Origin: a bacterium D16-51
GTDB taxonomy: Bacteria > Bacillota > Clostridia > Lachnospirales > Lachnospiraceae
Assembly: GCA_003612285.1 (NCBI GenBank)
Contig: RAYE01000006.1
Location: forward strand, 52,486-116,485
Direction of reading: 5' to 3'
Length of the DNA stretch: 64,000 bases
Shown here: in pieces, positions 1 to 9,339 of the stretch
Numbering within the stretch: position 1 is the stretch's first letter
Layout: every line of letters begins with the position of its first letter
The notes under the pieces: model-generated
What the model was told of the DNA's origin: nothing
Seen by the model: only the letters and a program-made list of their open reading frames with translations
Database searches by the model: none
Position numbers and translations under genes: made by a program

Positions 1-1
1 T

Positions 2-103
2 TCTATCTGCAGCCTGGAAGAAATTGATATTTTAGTATCTGACGGCAATCTGCCAGAAGATTTTCTGGCGGATTGCAAAAGCCATAATGTGAAGGTTCTT
101 TAA
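2..103 (+). CDS. C-terminal end of a DeoR-family-like transcriptional regulator (5' end outside window)
   Basis: Only the last 33 codons are in the window. The tail reads as an isoleucine/leucine-rich strand, an acidic 'SDGNLPEDF' stretch and a final 'NVKVL', which resembles the end of the sugar-phosphate-sensing domain of DeoR/GlpR regulators. It lies 72 bases upstream of the mannitol transporter gene and on the same strand, which suits a sugar regulator controlling a PTS gene. No DNA-binding domain is visible because it would lie upstream. The family call is an inference from a short piece. Confidence 0.5.
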   Translation, partial: SICSLEEIDILVSDGNLPEDFLADCKSHNVKVL

Positions 104-175
104 TGGTATATTTTTGCGTTACTATAGCGTGTTTAAAACAGATTTTAAATACGCCTTAAGAAGGGAGGTTACATT

Positions 176-2038
176 ATGAAAAATAAAGTACAACAATTTG
201 GAAAATTTTTGTCGGCTATGGTTATGCCGAATATAGGCGCATTAATTGCATTTGGTTTTTTAGCGGCGTTATTTATAGATACCGGGTGGATTCCGAATAA
301 GGCGTTCAGTTCTATGGTATCGCCGATGCTGACTTATCTGATTCCGATTCTGATTGCATCGACAGGAGGGAAGATGGTCGGCGGGGACAGAGGACGGGTC
401 GTCGCTGCAATTGCTGTAATTGGCGCTATTATGAGCAATACGGAGATTACAATGCTTATGGCGGCAATGCTTGTGGGGCCTCTTGGCGGTTTCTGCATTA
501 AGAAATTTGATGAACTGATGGATGGCCATATGCCAGCCGGGTTTGAAATGTTGATTAATAACTTTTCTGTAGGGATTTTTGGTTTGGTTCTGGCAATTAT
601 CAGTTACATTGCAATTGGCCCTTTGATGAGCGGAATCCTTGCCGTGCTGACAGCAGGCGTCAATGTTTTGGTAGAACACAGTTTGCTGCCGTTAGTAGCT
701 GTATTTATTGAGCCGGCAAAGGTTCTGTTTTTAAATAATGCAATTAACCACGGCGTTTTTACACCGATTGCGACAGGGCAGGCGGAGGAATTTGGCAAAT
801 CTATTATGTATATGCTGGAGGCAAACCCAGGCCCAGGCCTTGGCGTGCTGCTTGCCTATATGCTCTGCTGCAAGGATAAGGCGACAAAACAGTCTGCGCC
901 GGGTGCAGTGATTATCCATCTGTTTGGTGGAATCCATGAAATTTATTTTCCGTACATATTGATGAATCCTGTTGTGATTATTGCACCGATTGTCGGCAAT
1001 ATGGCCGCTATTTTCTGGTTTAATTTGACAAACTGCGGCCTGCGCGGGCCGGCTTCCCCAGGTTCTATTATTGCATATCTGATGATGACGCCAGGGCCTG
1101 ATATGTGGAAGGTGATTGTCGGGGTAGTTTTGGCGGCGGCAATTTCTTTTGTGATTGCTGCCCCGATTGTAAAGATGGCAGGGAGCAAAAGCCTGGAAGA
1201 TGCACAAAATGAGATGGCAGCAAGGAAGGCAGAGGCAAAGGGGACGGCTGCGCCGGCCGCAGAGATTGGAAATACTTCCGGCGTAAAGAAAATTATCTTT
1301 GCATGTGATGCAGGCATGGGTTCTTCTGCTATGGGCGCAACGAAGTTCAGAAAACGGATTGAGGGCGTCCGCCCGGATATCAAGGTGACAAATACATCGG
1401 TAGACAATATCCCTTCTGACTGTGATATAGCGGTTGTGCAGGTTACGCTTGTGGAACGTGCAAAAAAATCAGCGCCACAGGCACAGATTATCACAATCGG
1501 CAATTTCTTAAGCGACCCGAACCTGGATGCGCTTTATGAAAACCTAAGCAAAGGGGAAGTTACTGATGGCAGCAGTTTAGTGCAGAGCGCTGTGACATCA
1601 GAGGATGCTGCTGCAAAGAAAGAAGTAATTGTAGCGGACGGCATTAAGCTGAACCAGAAGCCGGTATCGAAGGAAGAAGCAATCCAGGCAGCAGGGGAAT
1701 TGCTTGCAAAGCTGGGATATGTTGAGCCTTCTTATGCAGATGCCATGCAGGAGCGGGAGAAACTGGTGACAACTTATATGGGGATGGGCGTTGCAATTCC
1801 GCATGGGACAACGCAGGCAAAAGGAACTGTCAAAAAGACAGGGATTGTCCTTTTGCAGTATCCGGATGGCGTTGATTTCGGTGAAGAAAAGGCGCAGCTT
1901 GTATTTGGCATTGCCGGGATTGGCGATGAACATCTGGATTTGCTTTCTAAAATTTGTGAGATGTTAGAGGATGAAGAAGTTTTGGAAACATTAAAGACAA
2001 CATCGGATGTAAGCTGGGTTCTGGAAAGGCTTTCTTAA
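176..2038 (+). CDS. mtlA: PTS mannitol transporter, fused EIICBA
   Basis: Membrane permease that takes up mannitol and phosphorylates it to mannitol-1-phosphate using phosphate from HPr. The order is EIIC (about residues 1-335, many membrane helices, with the GGIHE signature near residue 250), EIIB (about 370-465, FACDAGMGSS loop with the phosphorylated Cys377) and EIIA (about 480-620, MGVAIPHGT with His543). At 620 residues it matches the full three-domain form (E. coli MtlA is 637). An AGGGAGG ribosome site precedes the ATG. The DeoR-like tail lies upstream and a strong terminator follows; mtlD is not in the window and may lie upstream. Confidence 0.95.
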   Translation: MKNKVQQFGKFLSAMVMPNIGALIAFGFLAALFIDTGWIPNKAFSSMVSPMLTYLIPILIASTGGKMVGGDRGRVVAAIAVIGAIMSNTEITMLMAAMLVGPLGGFCIKKFDELMDGHMPAGFEMLINNFSVGIFGLVLAIISYIAIGPLMSGILAVLTAGVNVLVEHSLLPLVAVFIEPAKVLFLNNAINHGVFTPIATGQAEEFGKSIMYMLEANPGPGLGVLLAYMLCCKDKATKQSAPGAVIIHLFGGIHEIYFPYILMNPVVIIAPIVGNMAAIFWFNLTNCGLRGPASPGSIIAYLMMTPGPDMWKVIVGVVLAAAISFVIAAPIVKMAGSKSLEDAQNEMAARKAEAKGTAAPAAEIGNTSGVKKIIFACDAGMGSSAMGATKFRKRIEGVRPDIKVTNTSVDNIPSDCDIAVVQVTLVERAKKSAPQAQIITIGNFLSDPNLDALYENLSKGEVTDGSSLVQSAVTSEDAAAKKEVIVADGIKLNQKPVSKEEAIQAAGELLAKLGYVEPSYADAMQEREKLVTTYMGMGVAIPHGTTQAKGTVKKTGIVLLQYPDGVDFGEEKAQLVFGIAGIGDEHLDLLSKICEMLEDEEVLETLKTTSDVSWVLERLS

Positions 2039-2063
2039 AAAGTACATATAGATTAAAAAGAGT

Positions 2064-2098
2064 GAGAGGCATTTTGTAAAAGGATGCCTCTCTTTTTT
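2064..2098 (+). terminator. Rho-independent terminator after mtlA
   Basis: A perfect 9-bp stem (GAGAGGCAT / ATGCCTCTC) with an 11-base loop is followed by six T. It ends the mannitol transcription unit. Confidence 0.9.
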
Positions 2099-2207
2099 GT
2101 GACCGGAAATTATTGTAACTGCGGCGGCGCACCTTTTATGTGGCAGGAAATGGGATGTAACTGGAATTAAATTAATACAGAAAATGATTAAAAGCAGATT
2201 AATATTA

Positions 2208-2236
2208 TTGATTTTAACTAAAATATGCGCTATAAT
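2208..2236 (+). promoter_or_regulatory. Sigma-A promoter of the binding-protein/chemoreceptor pair
   Basis: TTGATT and TATAAT are separated by 17 bases, a near-consensus vegetative promoter about 40 bases upstream of the binding-protein start. Confidence 0.75.
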
Positions 2237-2246
2237 TAGTTAAAAT
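2211..2246 (+). promoter_or_regulatory. Inverted-repeat operator overlapping the promoter
   Basis: ATTTTAACTA and TAGTTAAAAT form a perfect 10-bp inverted repeat with a 16-base gap that holds the -10 box. The placement suits a dimeric repressor that blocks RNA polymerase. The regulator is not identified. Confidence 0.55.
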
Positions 2247-2275
2247 TGAAAAATATTCCAAAGGGAGGCAGATTT

Positions 2276-3277
2276 ATGGGGAAGAAACAGGCTTTAGTAT
2301 GTGCTGTATTATTAAGTGTTACATTAACCGGATGTGGGGCGAAAACTACGCCGGAAATAATTATGCCGGATAAGCCAGTGCAGTCGGAGGTAAAAAAAGA
2401 CTCAGGGAAAAAGGCAGATGGGGAGAGCAAAGCGTCTGGCAAAAGTTATACGGTATATCTGGTTACAATGGATCTAACGGACAGCTACTGGAAATTAATT
2501 GATGACGGCTGTAAGCAGGCGGTAGAGGAATTTGGCAATATTACATACAAATGGATTGGGCCGGACGCCCATGATGACGCCCAGCAAAGCGCATGTGTGG
2601 AGGAAGCGGTAGCAGGCGGCGCAGATGCTATCCTGATTGCAGCAAACAGTGCAGAGGGCGTTAACAAAAGCCTGCAAAAAGCGGAAGAGGCAGGCTGTAA
2701 AATTGTTTATGTAGACAGTCCGGCAAGTTATGATTGTGTAACTGCACTTTCTACAGATAACAATGTGGCAGGGAAGACAGCAGCAGAGACAATGAAGAAG
2801 GCATTGGATGAAAAAGGAATCACAGAAGGCACGATTGGGGTAATGGGTGTTACAAAAGATACTGCTTCCTGTGTGGCAAGGGAAGAAGGATTCCGGGAAG
2901 CTTTTAAAGGGACCGGTTTTAAGCTTGCAGATACTGTCTATATGGAGGATGATGCAGACAATGTAAAAAATGCGGTAAAGGATGGAATGGACAAAAAATA
3001 TGTGGGGTTTTTTGGTACAAATGAAGGGACGACTGTCAGTATAGGCGAGGCGGTGAAAGAAGCTGGGAAAGACAGCACGGTAATCGGATTTGATACATCA
3101 GATGCTGTATTATCGCTTGTGTCGGAAGGTGTTATTTATGCGACGATGCAGCAGAACCCGTCTGTTATGGGACATGATGGAATTGACATTGCGCTGCAGG
3201 CTCTGGAGGGCACATACACGGAGACAAACACAAAAACAGATACTGGTGTTACTGTGATTTCGCAGGATTCAATGTAA
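2276..3277 (+). CDS. Sugar-type periplasmic binding lipoprotein (RbsB-like)
   Basis: Extracellular ligand-binding lipoprotein of the type 1 periplasmic-binding-protein fold. The start at 2276 is chosen because GGGAGG lies 9 bases upstream, while an in-frame ATG at 2246 has no ribosome site. A lipoprotein signal ends in LTGC with lipidated Cys20, followed by a charged linker and the RbsB-like fold (conserved '[14 protein letters not shown]' and late 'VIGFDTSD' segments). No ABC ATPase or permease is nearby; the next gene, 11 bases on, is a chemoreceptor. It therefore probably presents a ligand to the receptor rather than feeding a transporter. The ligand is unknown. Confidence 0.85.
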   Translation: MGKKQALVCAVLLSVTLTGCGAKTTPEIIMPDKPVQSEVKKDSGKKADGESKASGKSYTVYLVTMDLTDSYWKLIDDGCKQAVEEFGNITYKWIGPDAHDDAQQSACVEEAVAGGADAILIAANSAEGVNKSLQKAEEAGCKIVYVDSPASYDCVTALSTDNNVAGKTAAETMKKALDEKGITEGTIGVMGVTKDTASCVAREEGFREAFKGTGFKLADTVYMEDDADNVKNAVKDGMDKKYVGFFGTNEGTTVSIGEAVKEAGKDSTVIGFDTSDAVLSLVSEGVIYATMQQNPSVMGHDGIDIALQALEGTYTETNTKTDTGVTVISQDSM

Positions 3278-3288
3278 GGAGGGGAGTT

Positions 3289-4989
3289 ATGAAGTTTAAG
3301 CAGAAAATGCTCACCTTGTGCTGTATTCCGCTGCTGTTTTTGACAGCGCTTTCATTGGTTATCGGGCTGGTACAGTTCCGTTCAGGGATGTATGCACAGA
3401 CAAAAAGCCGTTTAAAGTCGGGCGCTTTGGCGGCAATGAGCCTTTATACAAGCCAGGGGTATGGTGATTATGATTTAAAAGCAGATGGAAATGTGTGGCG
3501 TGGGATGAATTTTAATGTATCGCAGGAAACGTCGGTGGTAGATGACTTGAAAGAACAGACAGGAATTGATATTACATTTTTTTATCAGGATACTGCTGCA
3601 ATGACTTCCGTGTGCAGCGAGGATGGAAGTCGGTGGAATGGGATGAAAGCGGGGGAAAATATAAAAAAATATACCCTGGAACAGGGTGCGCAGCTTTGGT
3701 ACCGTAATATCGAGATTGATAAGAGGATGTGCCATGCTTACGTTATCCCGATTGTCCAGCCAGACAGCGGCAGTGTGGCAGGGGCGCTAATGGCGTCGGT
3801 TTCTGCAGATGACATGGATAGGATGATGAATCAGTATATTTTAACAAGCGCTTTGGTATCTGCGGTTATCCTTTTCATTGTAGTCGTATTTATTTTCTGG
3901 TATATAGGAGGTCTTACAAAGATTATCCATAATGTGCGCCATGTGCTTCTTAAAGTTTCGGAAGGGGAACTTTCTGATGACAGGCTGGCAGGGATTAAAT
4001 GGAAAGATGAATTTGGCGAGCTTGCGGCAGGGACGGAAAAACTGCGGATGAAAATAGGGAATCTGCTGAAGAATATCCAGGATGGGATGGACAGGCTGTC
4101 TGTGGCGGCAGAAAAGTTAAGCGATATGCTGAAACAGAATATTTTTGCGGCAAGGGAGATGAATGGGAGCATTGGGCAGATAAATAGCAAGGCAAACAGC
4201 CAGAAAACAGCTGTGCAGCATGCATCACAGGATGTGGATGTAACACGGGATGCGATTGATCTGATTTTACAGCAGATTGGAGATATTAATTACCTTTCTG
4301 AACATATGGCGGCATTGTCAGGCAACAGCCAGGATATTATGGATGGGCTTTCAGAAAGCAGCAGAAATTCAAGGGAGACGGTCAGGGAAATCAGTGTCCA
4401 GGCGGAGATAACAAATGAATCTGTCCAGCAGATTAAAAGTGTAACAGAATATATTACCAATATTGCAGAAGAAACAAATCTTCTGGCGTTAAATGCCAGC
4501 ATTGAGGCGGCACGGGCGGGCACGGCGGGGAAAGGCTTTGCCGTTGTAGCCCTTGAAATCCAGAAGCTGGCGGAAGAATCAAACAATTCTGCTGTCAGGA
4601 TAGGGGATAACATTCAGGCCCTGGTCCGTCAGATGGATGGGATTGTCAATGTAATGGGGACGATTGAAGATGCGTTAAAATACCAGGAAGAGAATGTGGA
4701 AAAAACAAAGCTGATTTTTGGTGAAATCAATCAGGCGATTGTCGAGATTACAGAAAAAGAAGCAGCGATGCAGGATAATGTCTCTGATATGAACTGTGCC
4801 CGTGACAATATGTCGGAAGTGATTTCTGATTTGTCAGCTTCTGCGGTAGATAATGCAGATTTGTCTCAAAGTGCGGCAGAGGTTACGGAACAGATGATGT
4901 GCGGTATTGAAAACCTGGAAGTTTTGACAACAGATTTAACAGATTTGGCGAACCAGTTAGGGGAGACTTTGCAGGCATTTTTGGCATGA
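3289..4989 (+). CDS. Methyl-accepting chemotaxis protein
   Basis: Transmembrane chemoreceptor that controls CheA. The layout is TM1 (about residues 7-28), an extracellular domain of about 150 residues, TM2 (about 185-208), a HAMP linker and a long coiled-coil signalling domain whose hairpin tip reads [18 protein letters not shown] near residue 393, the diagnostic MCP motif. The ribosome site is AGGAGGGG. It is co-transcribed with the binding lipoprotein, which suggests indirect ligand sensing. The last codons and stop lie inside a small palindrome (4978-5001) of a type also found at 25505-25529. No che or flagellar genes are in the window. Confidence 0.93.
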   Translation: MKFKQKMLTLCCIPLLFLTALSLVIGLVQFRSGMYAQTKSRLKSGALAAMSLYTSQGYGDYDLKADGNVWRGMNFNVSQETSVVDDLKEQTGIDITFFYQDTAAMTSVCSEDGSRWNGMKAGENIKKYTLEQGAQLWYRNIEIDKRMCHAYVIPIVQPDSGSVAGALMASVSADDMDRMMNQYILTSALVSAVILFIVVVFIFWYIGGLTKIIHNVRHVLLKVSEGELSDDRLAGIKWKDEFGELAAGTEKLRMKIGNLLKNIQDGMDRLSVAAEKLSDMLKQNIFAAREMNGSIGQINSKANSQKTAVQHASQDVDVTRDAIDLILQQIGDINYLSEHMAALSGNSQDIMDGLSESSRNSRETVREISVQAEITNESVQQIKSVTEYITNIAEETNLLALNASIEAARAGTAGKGFAVVALEIQKLAEESNNSAVRIGDNIQALVRQMDGIVNVMGTIEDALKYQEENVEKTKLIFGEINQAIVEITEKEAAMQDNVSDMNCARDNMSEVISDLSASAVDNADLSQSAAEVTEQMMCGIENLEVLTTDLTDLANQLGETLQAFLA

Positions 4990-5001
4990 TTTTTGCCAAA
5001 A
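4978..5001. repeat. Small palindrome overlapping the chemoreceptor stop codon
   Basis: TTTTTGGCA and TGCCAAAA arms enclose the TGA stop. A related palindrome with the same flank (TAcGAGTTTT / TATGAGTTTT) occurs at 25505-25529, so this is a dispersed element rather than chance. Confidence 0.5.
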
Positions 5002-5081
5002 GTACGAGTTTTTTGGCATCATAAATCTTTCATGGACTTTATAGCGGTAGTATGGTATAGTAAATTCTAAATAGCAATAGA

Positions 5082-5117
5082 GAAGGGTGCCGTGCCTGGA
5101 ACCAGGCGGCACCCTTT
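5082..5117 (+). terminator. Hairpin terminator upstream of alaA
   Basis: AAGGGTGCC plus GCCTGG pairs with CCAGGC plus GGCACCCTT around a two-base loop, with a two-base bulge. Only three T follow, so the stem is strong but the U-tract is weak. Confidence 0.6.
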
Positions 5118-5192
5118 GTTGGAATGTGCCTGGAAACGGAATGCGCAGAAGCTTTTCAGGCAAAATATCCTGCCATGGAAGGGGAGATAAGA

Positions 5193-6407
5193 ATGAATGA
5201 AATAAAAAAATCATCCAAACTGGACAATGTGTTATATGATGTTAGGGGGCCGGTGGTAGATGAGGCGGCGAGGATGGAGGAAAATGGCACGAATGTCTTA
5301 AAACTGAATATTGGAAATCCTGCTCCGTTTGGGTTTCGTACACCAGATGAGGTGATTTATGATATGCAGAGGCAGCTGACGGATTGTGAAGGGTACTCTG
5401 CTGCAAAAGGGCTTTTTTCTGCACGTAAGGCAATTATGCAGTATGCACAGCTAAAAAATATCCCAAACCTTTCCGTAGAAGATATCTATACAGGGAACGG
5501 CGTCAGCGAGTTAATAAATTTAAGTATGTCAGCTTTGTTAGATAATGGAGATGAAGTGCTTGTCCCATCGCCTGATTATCCGCTTTGGACGGCATGTGTG
5601 ACGCTGGCTGGCGGAAAGGCAGTCCATTATATCTGTGATGAACAGGCAGAGTGGTATCCTGATTTAGGGGATATCCGGGAAAAAATTACCAGCCGGACAA
5701 AAGCAATTGTCCTGATTAACCCGAATAATCCGACAGGCGCATTATATCCAAAGGAGGTGTTGCTTGAGATTGCAGAGATAGCAAGGCAGCATCATTTAAT
5801 TATTTTTTCGGATGAAATTTATGACAGGCTTGTAATGGACGGGGAAGAGCATATCTCCATTGCTTCCCTTGCACCTGATTTATTCTGCGTTACTTACAGC
5901 GGCCTGTCAAAATCCCATATGATAGCGGGATTTCGGATTGGCTGGATGATATTGAGCGGTAACAAAAAAATAGCGGCAGATTATATAGAGGGCTTGAACA
6001 TGCTGTCTAATATGCGCCTTTGTTCAAATGTGCCGGCACAGTCTATTGTGCAGACTGCACTCGGCGGCTACCAAAGCGTAAGCCGTTATATTGTCCCAGG
6101 AGGGAGGGTTTATGAGCAGCGGGAATTTATCTTTAAGGCGTTAAATGATATTCCAGGAGTAAGCGCGGTAAAGCCTAAAGCGGCATTTTATATTTTCCCA
6201 AAACTGGATACGAAAAAATTCAATATTGTAGATGATGAGAAGTTTGCACTTGATTTATTAAAGGATAAGAAAATACTGATTATTCATGGCGGAGGGTTTA
6301 ACTGGAATTGCCCAGACCATTTCCGTGTTGTATATCTGCCCAGGGTTGAGGTATTAAAAGACGCAGTGGAAAGCCTTAGGGATTTTCTTAGTTATTACAG
6401 GCAATAG
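5193..6407 (+). CDS. alaA: Alanine-synthesising aminotransferase, AlaA type
   Basis: PLP-dependent class I aminotransferase that probably transfers an amino group from glutamate to pyruvate, giving alanine. The ATG at 5193 is chosen for its AAGGGGAG site; it gives 404 residues, close to E. coli AlaA (405), and the protein starts with the same KSSKLDNVLYDVRGPV-like segment. Visible motifs are NIGNPAPFGF, the cofactor-site 'NPNNPTGA' and 'FSDEIYD', the PLP lysine in 'SGLSKSH' and a C-terminal arginine in 'DHFRVVYLPR'. It is flanked by chemoreceptors and appears to be a single-gene unit with a structured repeat-type terminator downstream. Confidence 0.9.
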   Translation: MNEIKKSSKLDNVLYDVRGPVVDEAARMEENGTNVLKLNIGNPAPFGFRTPDEVIYDMQRQLTDCEGYSAAKGLFSARKAIMQYAQLKNIPNLSVEDIYTGNGVSELINLSMSALLDNGDEVLVPSPDYPLWTACVTLAGGKAVHYICDEQAEWYPDLGDIREKITSRTKAIVLINPNNPTGALYPKEVLLEIAEIARQHHLIIFSDEIYDRLVMDGEEHISIASLAPDLFCVTYSGLSKSHMIAGFRIGWMILSGNKKIAADYIEGLNMLSNMRLCSNVPAQSIVQTALGGYQSVSRYIVPGGRVYEQREFIFKALNDIPGVSAVKPKAAFYIFPKLDTKKFNIVDDEKFALDLLKDKKILIIHGGGFNWNCPDHFRVVYLPRVEVLKDAVESLRDFLSYYRQ

Positions 6408-6425
6408 AAGGCATTATCCTTAGGA

Positions 6426-6555
6426 TTTTTTATGCGATAGGAAACTTCGCCGATTTGGGTGTGAAGAACGCTGGTTCTGCGTTCTTCTTAGGTGCGATAG
6501 TAGCTTTGCCTGGCGAGGTGTTTTCGAGCCTGGCAAAACTTCGCACCTTTTTTAT
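6426..6555 (+). repeat. About 130-bp structured repeat, copy 1 (acts as terminator)
   Basis: The element holds a GAAGAACGC/GCGTTCTTC hairpin followed by a larger stem closed by GGTGCG / CGCACC and a run of T. It lies just after alaA and can serve as its terminator. Inverted copies lie at 12113-12303. Confidence 0.75.
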
Positions 6556-6604
6556 ACAATTTTGGCGCAAAATGTGTAATTTCTACTTTAGGAAGGAAAA
6601 AGTA

Positions 6605-6633
6605 TTTCCATAAATTACAATATATGCTACAAT
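6605..6633 (+). promoter_or_regulatory. Promoter of the second chemoreceptor
   Basis: TTTCCA and TACAAT are separated by 17 bases, about 55 bases before the start codon at 6689. Confidence 0.55.
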
Positions 6634-6688
6634 AAGAAAATCAGTGCAGTTTTATAAATACTAATCTATGAATGGAGGAAGCTTTGGG

Positions 6689-8563
6689 ATGAAGGAAATT
6701 TTTACAAAACGTCTTTTTCTCTATATGCTGACAGCGCTTTTTGTTACGGTCGCTGCTATTTTTGTGTTACAGACTGTTATCAGCAAGGGAGACAGGAATT
6801 CAGACAGCCAGAGTAAGTTAGAAGATGTAAAGCAAAAGCTTGCAAGCAACCAGGAAAATATCAAGAGCCTTACAGACAACCTTGGGAAGGAAAATCTTGC
6901 TAAAACAAGGGCCTTTGCTGATATGCTTGCCGCGGATGGTTCAATTAATGGAAATATGGAAAAACTGAACCAGGTGAAGGACAGGCTGATGGTAAATGAA
7001 TTACATATTATTGATGAGAACGGGATTATTACCAGCAGCACAATTGAAGACTATATTGGGTTTGATATGAAAAGCGGCGAGCAGTCAAACGCATTTATGG
7101 TAATTGTTGACGACCCTTCTGTTGAAATTGTACAGGAGCCTCAGGTAAATGTAGCCGAAGGAGTCGTAATGCAGTATATCGGCGTGGCGAGAAAGGATGC
7201 CAAAGGCCTTGTGCAGGTTGGCGTGCGTCCGGAAGTCCTGGAAAATATGCTCGCAAGTACAGCGATTAATGTAGTTTTGAAAGATGTAGATTATGGGAAA
7301 AAGGGATATGTGTACGCTATTGACCAGAAGGAAGGAAAGATACTGGCACATCCAGAGGAATCCTTAATTGGGAAATCTGCTGCTGAGGCGGGATTTCCGA
7401 AAAAGCTTACAGGAAATGGCAAAGCTACTATTCATGGAGTAAAAGGTTATTATTGGGCGGAAGAGTATGATGGAAAAGTGATTGGCACTTTTATGCCGTC
7501 AGGAGAATACTATGAAGACCGTACAAACCAGACGCTCGTAGTATCCTTTAGCGTGTTAATTATTTTGGGGATACTGCTGTTTATGATTAACCGGATGGTG
7601 GATAATAAAATTGTCCAGGGGATTAACCGTATTAGCAATTCGATGAAAGAGATTGCATCTGGGAATTATGGAATTACAGTAAATGAGCAGGGGAATCCAG
7701 AGTTTGAACAGCTTTCACAAAGCATTAATACAATGGTGGGAGGAATCAGCCAGAATTTAAAGGAAATTGAGACACTATTAGAACAGCAGAAGGAAGATGT
7801 GGAGAGTAACCGTGCATTAATTCAGAATGTAAAAGACGCCTGTGTGGATTTGGAACAGGTTTCTGGAGAGACATTGGAAAATGCAGACAGTATCTATAAT
7901 GGAACAGGGGAACAGGAAAAAGCAGTAGACGACTTAAAACAGGTTATGGATCAGTTAACCGGGGAGTTAAGCCTTAGTGTAAGCGCCTCTGCTGATATAA
8001 CTGCAGCGACGGGGAACTCAGTAGATAAAATTATGGAAACGCAGGCACAGATGGATTTGCTTAAAGAGTCTATGCAGAGGATTAGCGAAATGTCTGTGGC
8101 GATTGAGAAAATTATTGGTGAAATCAATTCTATTGCGAAACGGACCAATATGCTTTCCCTGAATGCTTCTGTTGAGGCGGCAAGGGCTGGCGAGATGGGC
8201 AGGGGCTTTTCTGTTGTAGCTGTCCAGATTGGGGAACTTGCTGCAAGGAGCGCACAGGCGGCAAAGGAAACGACGGAGTTAATTACTAACTCGATACAGG
8301 CGGTGGAAAGCGGGCAGCAGATTACAGACCAGACGGCGGAGGCGTTTGATATTGCTGTAGAAAATATTGAAAAGGCAAATCAGGATGTAGAGAAAATTAC
8401 GAATATGGTGCAGAAGAATGTTGAGATTGTAACAGACGCTGTCAGCCAGATTGAAAGGATTTCCAGTGTCGTGGAACAGAATGTCCAGATTTCAAATAAT
8501 ACAAAGCAGGCGTCTTCAAGTATGGCGGATATTACTGGAAAGCTGCTGGAAATGATAGAATAA
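6689..8563 (+). CDS. Methyl-accepting chemotaxis protein with Cache-type sensor domain
   Basis: Chemoreceptor of 624 residues. The ATG at 6689 is preferred over an in-frame ATG at 6668 because GGAGG (6673) sits at proper spacing from it. TM1 is about residues 9-27; a long extracellular region of about 250 residues resembles a double Cache domain (YVYAIDQKEGKILAHP is Cache-like); TM2 is about 280-302, followed by HAMP and the signalling domain with tip KRTNMLSLNASVEAARAG near residue 483. The tip is slightly divergent but complete. Cache receptors bind small ligands directly, so unlike the 3.3-kb receptor it may need no partner. The ligand is unknown. Confidence 0.92.
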   Translation: MKEIFTKRLFLYMLTALFVTVAAIFVLQTVISKGDRNSDSQSKLEDVKQKLASNQENIKSLTDNLGKENLAKTRAFADMLAADGSINGNMEKLNQVKDRLMVNELHIIDENGIITSSTIEDYIGFDMKSGEQSNAFMVIVDDPSVEIVQEPQVNVAEGVVMQYIGVARKDAKGLVQVGVRPEVLENMLASTAINVVLKDVDYGKKGYVYAIDQKEGKILAHPEESLIGKSAAEAGFPKKLTGNGKATIHGVKGYYWAEEYDGKVIGTFMPSGEYYEDRTNQTLVVSFSVLIILGILLFMINRMVDNKIVQGINRISNSMKEIASGNYGITVNEQGNPEFEQLSQSINTMVGGISQNLKEIETLLEQQKEDVESNRALIQNVKDACVDLEQVSGETLENADSIYNGTGEQEKAVDDLKQVMDQLTGELSLSVSASADITAATGNSVDKIMETQAQMDLLKESMQRISEMSVAIEKIIGEINSIAKRTNMLSLNASVEAARAGEMGRGFSVVAVQIGELAARSAQAAKETTELITNSIQAVESGQQITDQTAEAFDIAVENIEKANQDVEKITNMVQKNVEIVTDAVSQIERISSVVEQNVQISNNTKQASSSMADITGKLLEMIE

Positions 8564-8618
8564 GGGATGGGAAAAAATATTTGTTTATTAAATGTAGTTA
8601 TTGGAAGGGGGAAGAGTT

Positions 8619-9158
8619 ATGAAGGGATTGAAATTAAAAAGCTGGCATGTGGAAAAGACGGCAGAAGAGATTGCTGCATACCGCGAACTTGCTGAAAAGG
8701 GGGATCGGACGGCACAGACGGAGTATGGAAAATGCCTGTTGTTTGGAAAAGGCGGAACGGTTGACAGGGATGCGGCATTCCAGTGGTTCCAGAAAGCAGC
8801 AGAACAGTCTGACGAAATTGCAAAAATGTATTTGGGACATTGCTATCTTTATGGAATTGGTGTAGAAGCAGACCAAAATAAAGGTTATAAGATGTTAGAC
8901 GCGGCATTAATCTATAATTATCCAGAAGATAGTTCCAGCCAGCCACAGGCGGGTTATTCAACATTCCAGGAGGAGGATTTGTGCCAGCTGTTTTGGGATT
9001 TGGGGGATGCGCTGGAAAAGTCTTATGGTGTATATAAAAATTACCGCGTTGCAGTGTATTATTTTGAGATGCTTGCAGACTGGGGGCATCCGGAAGGGGC
9101 AGAACGGAGGAAGAGGTTTCGGAAAATACTTTGGTTTTGGACTAAGACAGGGGACTGA
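8619..9158 (+). CDS. Sel1-like repeat protein
   Basis: Cytosolic protein of 179 residues built from Sel1/TPR-like helical repeats, visible as 'AQTEYGKCLLFGKG..DRDAAFQWFQKAAEQ' and 'AKMYLGHCYLYGIGV..DQNKGYKMLDAA', with a further degenerate repeat near the C-terminus ('YRVAVYYFEMLADWGHPEG'). The ATG at 8619 is chosen for the GGAAGGGG site. No signal peptide is seen. It follows the chemoreceptor by 55 bases and may be co-transcribed. Such repeats usually mediate protein-protein contacts; the specific role is unknown. Confidence 0.8.
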   Translation: MKGLKLKSWHVEKTAEEIAAYRELAEKGDRTAQTEYGKCLLFGKGGTVDRDAAFQWFQKAAEQSDEIAKMYLGHCYLYGIGVEADQNKGYKMLDAALIYNYPEDSSSQPQAGYSTFQEEDLCQLFWDLGDALEKSYGVYKNYRVAVYYFEMLADWGHPEGAERRKRFRKILWFWTKTGD

Positions 9159-9244
9159 TAATAAATTAATTACAGGTTACTGTTCCTAAGGTGACGAAAA
9201 ACGTAAAAGGGCTTTTATTTTACGTGATTTAGTGTTACAATAAG

Positions 9245-9293
9245 GCATGCCAGGGCGTATTTGAGATGACGCGTTCAATATGCCCTGGCATGC
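9245..9293. repeat. 17-bp-arm palindrome in a 5' leader
   Basis: GCATGCCAGGGC plus TATT pairs with AATA plus GCCCTGGCATGC around a 15-base loop. No T-run follows, so it is not a simple terminator. It lies between a weak promoter-like TACAAT (about 9235) and the membrane-protein gene. Confidence 0.6.
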
Positions 9294-9339
9294 AGGCTGC
9301 AGAAAATTTAGAACAGAAGAAGGAGGAACAAGGGAAAGA

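Noticed and set aside
943..1503. 186-residue minus-strand frame inside mtlA
   Set aside because: Antisense shadow of the EIIC/EIIB coding region; composition follows the complementary codons.
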